This document shows positions 54,274 through 62,563 of a stretch of 64,000 bases of DNA, one piece after another; positions within the stretch are counted from its first letter, which is position 1, and every line of letters starts with the position of its first letter. The notes below the pieces were generated by a model. It was not told where the DNA came from. It searched no databases and was given only the letters and a program-made list of their open reading frames with translations. A program made the translations under genes and the position numbers. This DNA comes from Mariniflexile sp. TRM1-10. GTDB taxonomy: Bacteria > Bacteroidota > Bacteroidia > Flavobacteriales > Flavobacteriaceae. The DNA is taken from NCBI RefSeq assembly GCF_003425985.1, contig NZ_CP022985.1, positions 657,501 through 721,500 on the forward strand, given 5' to 3'.

Positions 54274-55131
54274 TTATATACTGGTCATCTTTCTGCGATA
54301 GGCCAAAGGTGATACTGCTGTTTGTCTTTTGAAAAAGCGACCAAATGATCTAGGGGTGCCAAAGTGTAGCCGCTTACAAATGTTTTTTATAGTTAAATTA
54401 TTTTGAAGCAAAAACGTAGCTTCTTCGATAATAAACCCATTTATGTGCTGTTTGCTTGTCTTACCAGTGATTTGTTTTAGGGTTTTGCTTAGGTGTTCTG
54501 GGGTTACCGTAAGATGTGTGGCGTAAAACCGTACGCCATGTTGCTTTTTAAAGTGTTTTGATAGGAGATCAAAAAAGCGGATGACCAATTGCGCTTTTTT
54601 AGTAGCTCTAATTCTGAAATGGGGGTCCTGATTGTAATATATCCCTATTAACTCATATAATAGCACATTGAATTTAAATCCTATGATTCTTTCCTTGAAT
54701 AGTGTGGTATCCGGTTTTTGCATGCCCAGAACCAAAAGCCCAATCAAATTTGATAATAAGGCTGCCTCTTTATGTGTGAGTACCACTTCCTTGGAAAATG
54801 ACATCATTAAAAACCCAAAAAGCCTCATTTGAGGCCTTTTGATGTTGTTTTTAAAAGCGAAGCCTAAAGGAAAGCTAACGATGTAAACCAGCCCTTGGGC
54901 TTCCATACCTACAATGCTGTAAAAGTTTTTACTAGGGATTACAAGTAATGTTTTGGCCGTTATAAGCTGAACCTCTTCATTCACTTGTAGTCTGATAATG
55001 CCATATGCAACCAAAAGAATTGTAAAATGGTGTGCATAACGCCGTCTGTGAAGGTGCTCTTCAAAATACGGGTTTCCTAGCACGTAGACTTTAAGGTCTG
55101 CATACTGATATTTACGGTTCTTTCTGTTCAA
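54274..55131 (-). CDS. AraC-family transcriptional regulator, 285 aa (TTG start)
   Basis: C-terminal AraC helix-turn-helix pair: VRFYATHLTVTPEHLSKTLKQITGKTSKQHINGFIIEEATFLLQNNLTIKNICKRLHFGTPRSFGRFFKRQTAVSPLAYRRKM. The N-terminal 170 residues form a divergent sensory or dimerisation domain. No ATG lies in frame before residue 75, so the TTG at 55129-55131 is the most likely start, following the 2-TM gene after 16 bases. Possibly regulates the lipoprotein operon or ICE transfer together with RteC. Confidence 0.85.
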   Translation of the reverse strand: MNRKNRKYQYADLKVYVLGNPYFEEHLHRRRYAHHFTILLVAYGIIRLQVNEEVQLITAKTLLVIPSKNFYSIVGMEAQGLVYIVSFPLGFAFKNNIKRPQMRLFGFLMMSFSKEVVLTHKEAALLSNLIGLLVLGMQKPDTTLFKERIIGFKFNVLLYELIGIYYNQDPHFRIRATKKAQLVIRFFDLLSKHFKKQHGVRFYATHLTVTPEHLSKTLKQITGKTSKQHINGFIIEEATFLLQNNLTIKNICKRLHFGTPRSFGRFFKRQTAVSPLAYRRKMTSI

Positions 55132-55147
55132 GATAGCTTCAGTTTTG

Positions 55148-55411
55148 TTACCTCTTATCGTAAGAAAAGAACTTGGACATCATAGAAATAGAGATAAAAA
55201 GCAGGTTTAATACCGATATGAGGAAGAACACAAAAATCAGATTACGCAGATTGATGCTCACTTCCATACCGCTATCATCATGGCTTATTATTTCATCATA
55301 GCCATATAAAGATATGATGAAATAAAGGCCTATTAAATTCACTACTAACAGGACTATGGATAAGGTAATGGTTAGTTTTGACCCCATAGCTGAGACTATA
55401 AAAGAATACAT
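55148..55411 (-). CDS. Small two-helix membrane protein, 87 aa
   Basis: Two transmembrane helices at about 10-33 (KLTITLSIVLLVVNLIGLYFII) and 52-74 (LIFVFFLISVLNLLFISISMM), with an acidic loop between (YDEIISHDDSG). No family recognised. Lies 11 bases after the lipoprotein gene and just before the AraC gene, so it may form a small membrane-signalling operon with them. Confidence 0.55.
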   Translation of the reverse strand: MYSFIVSAMGSKLTITLSIVLLVVNLIGLYFIISLYGYDEIISHDDSGMEVSINLRNLIFVFFLISVLNLLFISISMMSKFFSYDKR

Positions 55412-55422
55412 GATTAATAATT

Positions 55423-56139
55423 TTATTGATTAATATTCAGATAGATCTCCATAGTAACACTCATTATAACGGCTGTTGTGTCATCATACGCAACTGCGCC
55501 TTGGAATTTTGCCGCTATATTAACCTTGTTTCCTACGGATACTTCCCAATCTTTGTCCTTTCTTCGCTTCTTCCTGAAGGTAGAGGAATATTTTAGCAGG
55601 GTTGTAGCGGTAAGAATACTTTCATTATCCTCACTGCTCAGGTTCACATCCGCTTTTACTGATTGCTCATAAGCTGTTATGGTGTTATAAAAGGTGTCAT
55701 CATCCGAACTTTCAATAAGTGAAAGAGAGGTAGCAAAAGTGGAAAAACTTGCTTTCGCCACATCAGTTAAATCGGAATTTTCAATAAAGGTATCCAAACT
55801 ACTCTCGGGATTATTCACCATATATGTCAAATCCTCCAAGGGAACTAATCCACTAAGATATGTGGTGTTACCGAGATCTTCGGTGGTGTTTTTCACTTGC
55901 AGGAAGATGTCCTCAAGGGTAGTGTAACTATAGTTTTCCGATACATAGGTCTCCAGAACTAGGTTATGGAAACTCCCTAAGGTATCGTAGTGACCTAAGC
56001 CCTTTGAAAATACGTTGGTATTCTGTTCTTGAAATTCTTTAGTTTGTGTGATTGTTTCTACTGTATATACATCATCTGTAGTACAGCTAACAAAAATAGA
56101 AAGAATCAATAAATGGGTACATAAGAAAATTTTTTTCAT
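55423..56139 (-). CDS. Putative lipoprotein, 238 aa
   Basis: Type II signal peptide: hydrophobic residues 5-18, then SIFVSC with the lipidated Cys at 19. Thr/Ser/Asp-rich body and a basic patch near 190 (TFRKKRRKDKDWEVSVG), then a beta-rich end (AAKFQGAVAYDDTTAVIMSVTMEIYLNINQ). I do not recognise the family. First of a three-gene minus-strand operon with a 2-TM protein and an AraC regulator, facing a TPR-TM-AraC regulator. This arrangement suggests envelope sensing. Confidence 0.6.
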   Translation of the reverse strand: MKKIFLCTHLLILSIFVSCTTDDVYTVETITQTKEFQEQNTNVFSKGLGHYDTLGSFHNLVLETYVSENYSYTTLEDIFLQVKNTTEDLGNTTYLSGLVPLEDLTYMVNNPESSLDTFIENSDLTDVAKASFSTFATSLSLIESSDDDTFYNTITAYEQSVKADVNLSSEDNESILTATTLLKYSSTFRKKRRKDKDWEVSVGNKVNIAAKFQGAVAYDDTTAVIMSVTMEIYLNINQ

Positions 56140-56480
56140 GGTTACGATTGTTAAAATGTGACTGATTTTTTTTCAGTTCATTTTACCCGGATAAGCAGAA
56201 CCTGGATGAGCACTTGGCTAGCCTTTTTTGCTTTTGAATTCGAGACAAATCTATTGGTACAGCTATACATCTGCAACCCATTAGGTATTGATTTACCGTA
56301 TTTTCGATGTGGATTTTCAAAAAATCCATACTGCTTATTTTGCTGAAAACCCAATCTTTTCAAGGGATTGCCTCACATTTAGAAAAAACTTTCCCTATTT
56401 TGAAGCATTCTTACAAGATTGTTGACTATATTTAAAGATTAGCCTATTTAAGTAGTGTAGCCCCAATTTTATTTATAATA
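56140..56480. other. Intergenic region between divergent regulator operons
   Basis: Just over 340 bases without a supported gene. It separates the lipoprotein operon from the TPR-AraC gene. Near-consensus TATATTTA lies about 55 bases before the right-hand gene; no clear element for the left. Confidence 0.5.
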
Positions 56481-58148
56481 ATGATTCATAAATTTTTAAT
56501 TATAGCCAGTATATGTATCGCTCAACACATATATGCCGACCAGACTTTTATAAACCTGAACGATACCCTTAGAAATCAAGATTATGATTATCTCTTTGAT
56601 CGGATTGAAAGTTCTAATGGGAATCGGGTTAAACGGCGGATATATTTGGATGCCTTTCTAAAAAAAGCAAAAACTGAAAATAATTGGGAGGAAATGGTCA
56701 ATGGGTATAAAAACTATTTGTATTATTCACCTGTCGATTTAAAACTCATTTACGCTGATAGTATGGTTCATACAGCCAAACTATCAAAGGATAATGCCTT
56801 AATTGGATCTTCTTATCTCTCAAAAGGGATTGTCTATTACGGGCAGAAAATGCACACCGAAGCCTTGGATGATTATCTTAAGGCCAATGAATATATAGTA
56901 AAGACCAATAACAATTACCTTAAAAATAAGGTAAAATATAACATTGCCCATATTAAGTATTACTTGGGTTTCTTTGACGAAGCTTTAGATCTCTTTCAAG
57001 AATGTCTTGCCTATTTTAAAAATGACGCGTATAGTAAGCGTGCCTATCTTAACACTTTACATTCAATTGCACTATGTTACAATAAGATTGGGGACTATGG
57101 TCTTTGTTCGGATATTAATACGCTCGGGCTCCATGAAGGCAAACGACTTTCCAATCAGGAAATGGATTCCTATTTTATCCACTTGGAGGGAATCAATCAG
57201 TACGGTAAAAGCAATTATGCAGAAGCCATAGGTAAGATTACTTATGCGATTCCTTTTATCAAGAAAAATCATGATTTTGCCAATGAAGCCGTAGGGTACT
57301 TTTATATTGGAAAGAGTTACTGGAAGTTGAAAAGACCTGAAAAAGCCATGGCTTTCTTTCGAATGGTGGACAAAACATTTACCGAAAAAAACTATATCCG
57401 CCCCGATCTTCGAGAGAATTTTGAGCTCATGATTGAATATTACAAATCTAAAGAGAATCCTAAAAGCCAACTCCATTATATAGAAAAGCTTTTAAAGGCA
57501 GATAGCATCTTACGCACTAATTTCAGGTATTTATCGGGAAAGATTCATAAGGAATATGATACCAAGGAATTACTTGAGCAAAAGAACGCTATTGAGCAGT
57601 TGCTACAAAAAAGAAAACAGGGGGATATTTTAGGTGTTTCGGCAATAGTGGTTTTGTTCTTCATGGTATTACTATTGGCACACCGTTATTTTAAAAATAA
57701 GAAACTCTACAAACAAAAGTTTGAAGAGCTTATGAGAAAGAATGACACAGATCAAGTTAAATCTTCTTCTAATAAGACCGTATTGGATATAAACCCAGAC
57801 GCCGTGGCGGTTGTGTTAAAACAACTGGAGAAATTTGAACGCGATAAGAAGTTTTTGGAAAAAGATTGGACTTTGGGAAAACTTGCTGTTTCCTTTAATT
57901 CCAACAATACCTATCTTTCTAAAATCATTTTCCATTACAGAGGAAAGAAGTTTGTTGATTATCTGAACGATTTGAAGGTGGATTATGTAATTGAGTTATT
58001 AAAAGAGGATAAAAGAATGCGAAATTATACCAATAAAGCCTTGGCTGAGGAAGTTGGTTTTAGTAGTACACAACGTTTTACCAATGCCTTTGTATCTAGA
58101 ACAGGTATTTCACCTACCTATTTTATTGAGGAACTTAGAAACCATTGA
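56481..58148 (+). CDS. TPR - transmembrane - AraC-type regulator, 555 aa
   Basis: Signal peptide at 1-19, a periplasmic tetratricopeptide array from about 60 to 350 (KGIVYYGQKMHTEALDDYLKANEYI, YLGFFDEALDLFQECLAYF, YFYIGKSYWKLKRPEKAMAFFRMVDK), one membrane helix at about 388-408 (ILGVSAIVVLFFMVLLLAHRYF), then a cytoplasmic AraC HTH (WTLGKLAVSFNSNNTYLSKIIFHYRGKKFVDYLNDLKVDYVIELLKED...). This one-chain sensor-regulator type is common in flavobacteria. It probably senses an envelope signal and controls nearby genes such as the divergent lipoprotein operon. Terminated by a 28-base palindrome. Confidence 0.88.
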   Translation: MIHKFLIIASICIAQHIYADQTFINLNDTLRNQDYDYLFDRIESSNGNRVKRRIYLDAFLKKAKTENNWEEMVNGYKNYLYYSPVDLKLIYADSMVHTAKLSKDNALIGSSYLSKGIVYYGQKMHTEALDDYLKANEYIVKTNNNYLKNKVKYNIAHIKYYLGFFDEALDLFQECLAYFKNDAYSKRAYLNTLHSIALCYNKIGDYGLCSDINTLGLHEGKRLSNQEMDSYFIHLEGINQYGKSNYAEAIGKITYAIPFIKKNHDFANEAVGYFYIGKSYWKLKRPEKAMAFFRMVDKTFTEKNYIRPDLRENFELMIEYYKSKENPKSQLHYIEKLLKADSILRTNFRYLSGKIHKEYDTKELLEQKNAIEQLLQKRKQGDILGVSAIVVLFFMVLLLAHRYFKNKKLYKQKFEELMRKNDTDQVKSSSNKTVLDINPDAVAVVLKQLEKFERDKKFLEKDWTLGKLAVSFNSNNTYLSKIIFHYRGKKFVDYLNDLKVDYVIELLKEDKRMRNYTNKALAEEVGFSSTQRFTNAFVSRTGISPTYFIEELRNH

Positions 58149-58223
58149 TGGGATAGAATCGGAAAATTAAATGGTTTAACAAAAAATAAAGTTTTGTCAT
58201 TTTATTAAGATTTTATAAGACAA

Positions 58224-58251
58224 AAAAGGAACACAAATTTGTGTTCCTTTT
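58224..58251. terminator. Bidirectional intrinsic terminator (28-base perfect palindrome)
   Basis: Perfect palindrome with core GGAACACAAA/TTTGTGTTCC extended by A4/T4. It lies between the convergent TPR-AraC gene and the RHS operon and can stop transcription in both directions. Confidence 0.88.
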
Positions 58252-58313
58252 AAATACTATCTGATTATATAATTTGTTAAGCTTAAAATATAGATTACCA
58301 ACTTTGATGCCAC

Positions 58314-58961
58314 TTATAAATCATATTCTTCATATTGGCTAATTATGTTGCCATTTTTTGCATTAATTTTCAAAACTTTGTAGTAACCACCTTCTTTCTC
58401 AGGAAGTTTCTCTTTTAATGTCCATACTAATCTTGGGAGAAAAAGTTTATAATCATTAGAACCCTTTTTCTTTTCATAATCAATATCCCATTCACTAATA
58501 GAATATCCTTTGTCTTTAGCAATTTCACAAGCTTCTTTAACAGTAATGGCTTTACCTGTAATAACGTCTATTGCAGGTTTTAGAATTTCATCCAAGTCTT
58601 CAATTTTATCAATCCTCAGCAAGTTATCATAACATCTACAATCTACTTTTAATGAAGTTATAATGTCATTATTAGTGTCATGAATATCATATTGTAAAAC
58701 ATATTGATATGGGACAATCTTTAATGAATCACTATTCTTATAATTTATAGTTCGATTTTTTGATGTATAAAAATCCGAATAATAGCTATATGATGAATCT
58801 CTGTTAAATTTGATTTGAGCTATAATATCTTTAGAGTATATTTTTTTTATATAAAACTGAAAATCACTATTGCAAACTTCAAAATTGAACTTAAGATCCG
58901 TTTGCGCTAATAAATTAAAGCATGAGGAAATTGAAATAAGAAAAAACAATATATTTTTCAT
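58314..58961 (-). CDS. Secreted protein, candidate immunity partner of the RHS toxin, 215 aa
   Basis: Signal peptide at 1-19 (LFFLISISSCFNLLAQ). N-terminal half is beta-rich. C-terminal residues 135-213 include TVKEACEIAKDKGYSISEWDIDY, then FLPRLVWTLKEKL, YYKVLKINAKNGNIISQYEEYD, which is the layout of a PepSY-type domain (helix, then strands ending in a 'D/N-x-x-x-G-x-I' turn). PepSY domains often inhibit metallopeptidases. It starts five bases after the stop of an RHS protein whose tip carries a metzincin motif, so a protective role against that toxin is plausible. Export would place it in the periplasm. The PepSY assignment is by eye. Confidence 0.55.
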   Translation of the reverse strand: MKNILFFLISISSCFNLLAQTDLKFNFEVCNSDFQFYIKKIYSKDIIAQIKFNRDSSYSYYSDFYTSKNRTINYKNSDSLKIVPYQYVLQYDIHDTNNDIITSLKVDCRCYDNLLRIDKIEDLDEILKPAIDVITGKAITVKEACEIAKDKGYSISEWDIDYEKKKGSNDYKLFLPRLVWTLKEKLPEKEGGYYKVLKINAKNGNIISQYEEYDL

Positions 58962-58966
58962 CTTTA

Positions 58967-61900
58967 CTAATTTTTACTAAATACTAATCTACCTACTGAA
59001 CCTCCCTTGATTTTAGCGTTTTGTTTTGGTCCAAAATTCCTTGTTGTTACTTGATTATAGCCAGCTTGACTGTTTTTTACTACATCATTATAATTCACAA
59101 CTCTTCCAAACATAGCAGAAACTCCCTGAGAGTTCACAATTGGTAAGGTGTAACTTGTCCTCTCTGTTTGATTTATACCACTTCCAGTATTGTATAACCT
59201 ATCTACTTTGACCATTAGCTTCCCAGGATCATTGTGATTACCTCCCAAATTATGACCAATTTCATGAGTACTAACACCTTTGTAAATTTCTGCAAGAGAC
59301 GATGAAGGATTTGGTGAGTTATAAATATTATTCACACTTGAAGAATCAAGATTAATATGTCTATTATCAGCATCCCCTAAATCAGTAGACCCACCTGCTG
59401 GACCATCTGTAACAGTATTGCCATAGTAAACATTAGTGATTTTCCCGTCTGAGCCTTCTGAACTAATAACGTCTGCATAGGCTCTGTCTTTAGCTGCATC
59501 TTCATCCTTTACTTCTGTAGCAGAGAGATTAAATTTAACATGAGTTTTATTTCCATCTGCATCTTTTATTTCAAAAGCCTTACCTTTATTGTTATATGCA
59601 GCTATAGAATTATTAAATCCATCTTTTTGATCAGAATTTAAACCGTAATAATAATAATTTGCAGTAATAACATATGGATCGTCTGCTGTACCTGAACCAG
59701 TTACTATACCATCTCTACCATCTGGATCAATAGCTAAAACTGGATTATTAAAAGCGTAGCTATATGGAGACATTTTACCATAATCACTAGCATGAGGGTC
59801 TATTTGCAACATTCTTCCTATTGCTGGATCATACATTCTGAAATGATAATCATAAAGGTCAAGTCCAAGCTCTGTTTGTAGTTCTTTCCCGTTGTACTTA
59901 AGCTGGTAACTAGGATCTACTAAGGCACTAGGAGCAGGCCTTCTTAGGGCTATTTCTCCAGTTGAACTTTTGGTATATAGATTAATATCGCTATTATAAT
60001 TAGTGTGTTTTAAACCAAATGGATAATAGTGATTTTCTTCCAGTATTTTTATGGTTTGTGTACTTGGGTCAACTCCATAACTCACCCGTATGTTTCCTAA
60101 ATGGTCGGTGTAATTAAACACATAATTGTAAACATTATTGCTATTTACAATGGTATTGCTAACATAACCCTCTGCATGTGGAAAGTACTTTAAATAACTG
60201 TCTTTATAATGAAATCCTCCAGCCATATAATCCGTTTTTGTTATTGTACTATTATGGGCCACTACTTTAGATACTTTTTGCCCTGTTGCATTGTAAATGT
60301 AGGAAATTTTCTCAGAACCTGCAAAATTAATTTCTGTAGGCAAATTTAAGTGGTTGTACACTATACTGCTAATTCCTTTGTTTTCATCTTTTATCATGTT
60401 GCCGTTGGTGTCATAATCATAGTCGTCAACGGTATCTGTAAAACCATTACTGTTTGTGTCCAATGTTTCATTAAATCCTTGTGGTGAAATTGACGAATCT
60501 GTTACTCTTCTTAATAGATTTTTGTTGTTTACATCATAAGTATAGGCCAGATCATCAATGCGATTTAGAGCTTGTGCTCCATCCGTATCCCTGTCTCCAT
60601 AGCGTTGCAAGAGTAAAATGTTTCCGTTTTTATCATAAGAAAGTTTTTCCATGTAGTTATCGGGAGTGGATGCACTGGTTGGTTTTAAATAATTAGCTTC
60701 CAACAAACGGTTTAAGCCATCGTATGAGTAATTATACTTTCTTAAAACATTATCACTGGAAGTTTTCCAATAGGTGGATGATATATTTCCATTATATAAA
60801 GGGTCAGCGCTGTAGTCATAATTTCCCAAGGAGTCAAAATCGTTGTAATTAATTTTAAACGAAAACAAATCGGTTCCTATGTTTTCAACATCGTTTATAT
60901 TTTTCAACCAACCTCTGATGTTGTAACTGTAATCAACTGTTTGTAGTCCTGTTGCTCCTGTAGCATATTGACCACCTACGTTTTTACTAATTAATTGCCC
61001 CAGTTCGTCATAGCTGTTTTCAGCAATTAATTGTTCAGGGTTTTGATCGATTTGTTGCTTGTGCAAGCGTAAACGGTCTTGGTCGGTGTATTCAAATCTA
61101 TCGGTTATGGTAATAACAGATGCATTAATGTCATATTTGTGTGTTGTAATGGTGTATTCGGTTTTTCCTGACCAATCTAGCTTGCTGTCTACTTGGGTAA
61201 GACCTCCTAAATAGTTTGACGTATAAGTGCTTACTGGTCTATATCTATCATCATACAATGTGTAAGACAGTTCCGCTGCATTTGGATTGTTGGCATCCAG
61301 GACTTTTGTCCATGAACCTGTTGGTAGTCCTTTTAAATTGGTCGCTATCGTCTGCCCTAGAATTTGTGTAGGTAATGGAGATGGAGCGTTTGGAAAATTG
61401 TAGTTGTCATAATAATTCTTAGTTAAAATGTCATTGATACTTAAAACAAAAGGGTTGCTTCCTAAAGTAATACTGCTTTGGTTAGTTGTTCTTGTGCTCG
61501 CCGTGGCTGGCATTTGCTTCCAACCTGTTTGTGTTACGCTTCCAAATACATCATATTCGATTATCATCCATCCTGTATCACTTCCTCCATAAGGGGAAAA
61601 AGCAGGCCCTGTGGCTACTGGTCTATCTAATCTGTCATAAATGATAAATTCCCATTGTTTGCCTGGTAATTTCTTTTCCACTAAACGATTGCGGTAATCA
61701 TACTTGTACTGATAGCCTAAATTATCAAGATTGGCTTGTGTTCCAACTCCTTCTGTTAAAGGAGGTAGAACATAAGTTAAATTTCCATATATGTCATATA
61801 CGTAATAGGTATCAAGGTTTTCGGTATTTCCTTTGTGATTGACGTTATAGGTTCTCTTTAAAACAACTTTACCTTCTTTGTCTTTGAACTCTTCTGTCGT

Positions 61901-62557
61901 GTTTTTTAATCCTGAAGTCCAGTTTTCATCTTTGATAACGGTTTTGTAAAGTTGGCTTGGGTTGTAGTATGTTTGTGGGCTTGTAATTGCAATATCATAC
62001 AATTGTGAAGTTGCATTCCAAGTAGTAGTGGCTTTGAAGCATTTTACTTCACCGTCTACATTAGTTTGGTAATCAAATTTTATTTCTTTTCCACTGCCCA
62101 TTGCCCATACATTTCCTGGTGCTGCTTGTTTAAACACTCTGTTTAAAGGTGATGCTTCCAGTTCCTTTTCACTATAAGGATGGGTTGTACCTCCATTATA
62201 GAAACTGTAAAAATTGCTTAATTCAGTAGCAACTGTTGCAGGATTGGTATAATCTAAGGATGGGGTTTGATTGGCGTAAGGCAAATAATCTTTTGTTTGT
62301 CTACCAAATGCATCGTATTCAATGTGAGTTACAATGTCATTCCCTGAATTGGACTGTTTATGTGCTACTTGTTGGATGGGTCTTCCCAGACCATCAAAGT
62401 AAGTTATTTGAACAACAGCATTAGCTGGATTTGTGACATCCACATTTCCTGAAGTTGTTGGCTTTTTATAGGTTATGGTTTTAATATAATTCTGATCTTG
62501 ACTTTGTCCTAAAGCAAGAACAGGGATTAGCATTAGTATGTATAGTAATTTCTTCAT
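58967..62557 (-). CDS. RHS-repeat polymorphic toxin with metzincin-type tip, 1196 aa
   Basis: Signal peptide (LLYILMLIPVLALGQ), then a DUF6443-type N-terminus (ITYFDGLGRPIQQVAHKQS), many YD/RHS repeats (YDGLNRLLEANY, YDKNGNILLLQRYG), and the RHS core end YDYHFRMYDPAIGRMLQIDPHASDYGKMSPYSYAFNNPVLAIDPDGRDG at about 915-965. The variable tip of about 230 residues contains HEIGHNLGGNH at 1098-1108: His1098, Glu1099, His1102 and His1108 with Gly1105, the full metzincin HExxHxxGxxH motif. A Met in SAMFG further on could form the Met-turn. Probably delivered from the cell surface as an anti-competitor or processing protease. The next gene may be its immunity factor. Confidence 0.87.
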   Translation of the reverse strand: MKKLLYILMLIPVLALGQSQDQNYIKTITYKKPTTSGNVDVTNPANAVVQITYFDGLGRPIQQVAHKQSNSGNDIVTHIEYDAFGRQTKDYLPYANQTPSLDYTNPATVATELSNFYSFYNGGTTHPYSEKELEASPLNRVFKQAAPGNVWAMGSGKEIKFDYQTNVDGEVKCFKATTTWNATSQLYDIAITSPQTYYNPSQLYKTVIKDENWTSGLKNTTEEFKDKEGKVVLKRTYNVNHKGNTENLDTYYVYDIYGNLTYVLPPLTEGVGTQANLDNLGYQYKYDYRNRLVEKKLPGKQWEFIIYDRLDRPVATGPAFSPYGGSDTGWMIIEYDVFGSVTQTGWKQMPATASTRTTNQSSITLGSNPFVLSINDILTKNYYDNYNFPNAPSPLPTQILGQTIATNLKGLPTGSWTKVLDANNPNAAELSYTLYDDRYRPVSTYTSNYLGGLTQVDSKLDWSGKTEYTITTHKYDINASVITITDRFEYTDQDRLRLHKQQIDQNPEQLIAENSYDELGQLISKNVGGQYATGATGLQTVDYSYNIRGWLKNINDVENIGTDLFSFKINYNDFDSLGNYDYSADPLYNGNISSTYWKTSSDNVLRKYNYSYDGLNRLLEANYLKPTSASTPDNYMEKLSYDKNGNILLLQRYGDRDTDGAQALNRIDDLAYTYDVNNKNLLRRVTDSSISPQGFNETLDTNSNGFTDTVDDYDYDTNGNMIKDENKGISSIVYNHLNLPTEINFAGSEKISYIYNATGQKVSKVVAHNSTITKTDYMAGGFHYKDSYLKYFPHAEGYVSNTIVNSNNVYNYVFNYTDHLGNIRVSYGVDPSTQTIKILEENHYYPFGLKHTNYNSDINLYTKSSTGEIALRRPAPSALVDPSYQLKYNGKELQTELGLDLYDYHFRMYDPAIGRMLQIDPHASDYGKMSPYSYAFNNPVLAIDPDGRDGIVTGSGTADDPYVITANYYYYGLNSDQKDGFNNSIAAYNNKGKAFEIKDADGNKTHVKFNLSATEVKDEDAAKDRAYADVISSEGSDGKITNVYYGNTVTDGPAGGSTDLGDADNRHINLDSSSVNNIYNSPNPSSSLAEIYKGVSTHEIGHNLGGNHNDPGKLMVKVDRLYNTGSGINQTERTSYTLPIVNSQGVSAMFGRVVNYNDVVKNSQAGYNQVTTRNFGPKQNAKIKGGSVGRLVFSKN

Positions 62558-62563
62558 CTGGCT

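Noticed and set aside
56158..56363. Small open frames on both strands between the divergent regulator operons
   Set aside because: About 60 residues each, overlapping each other, no signal or motif and no promoter element.
53195..58313. ICE right end with attachment site
   Set aside because: No integrase, tRNA gene or matching direct repeat could be found by eye, so no boundary is claimed.
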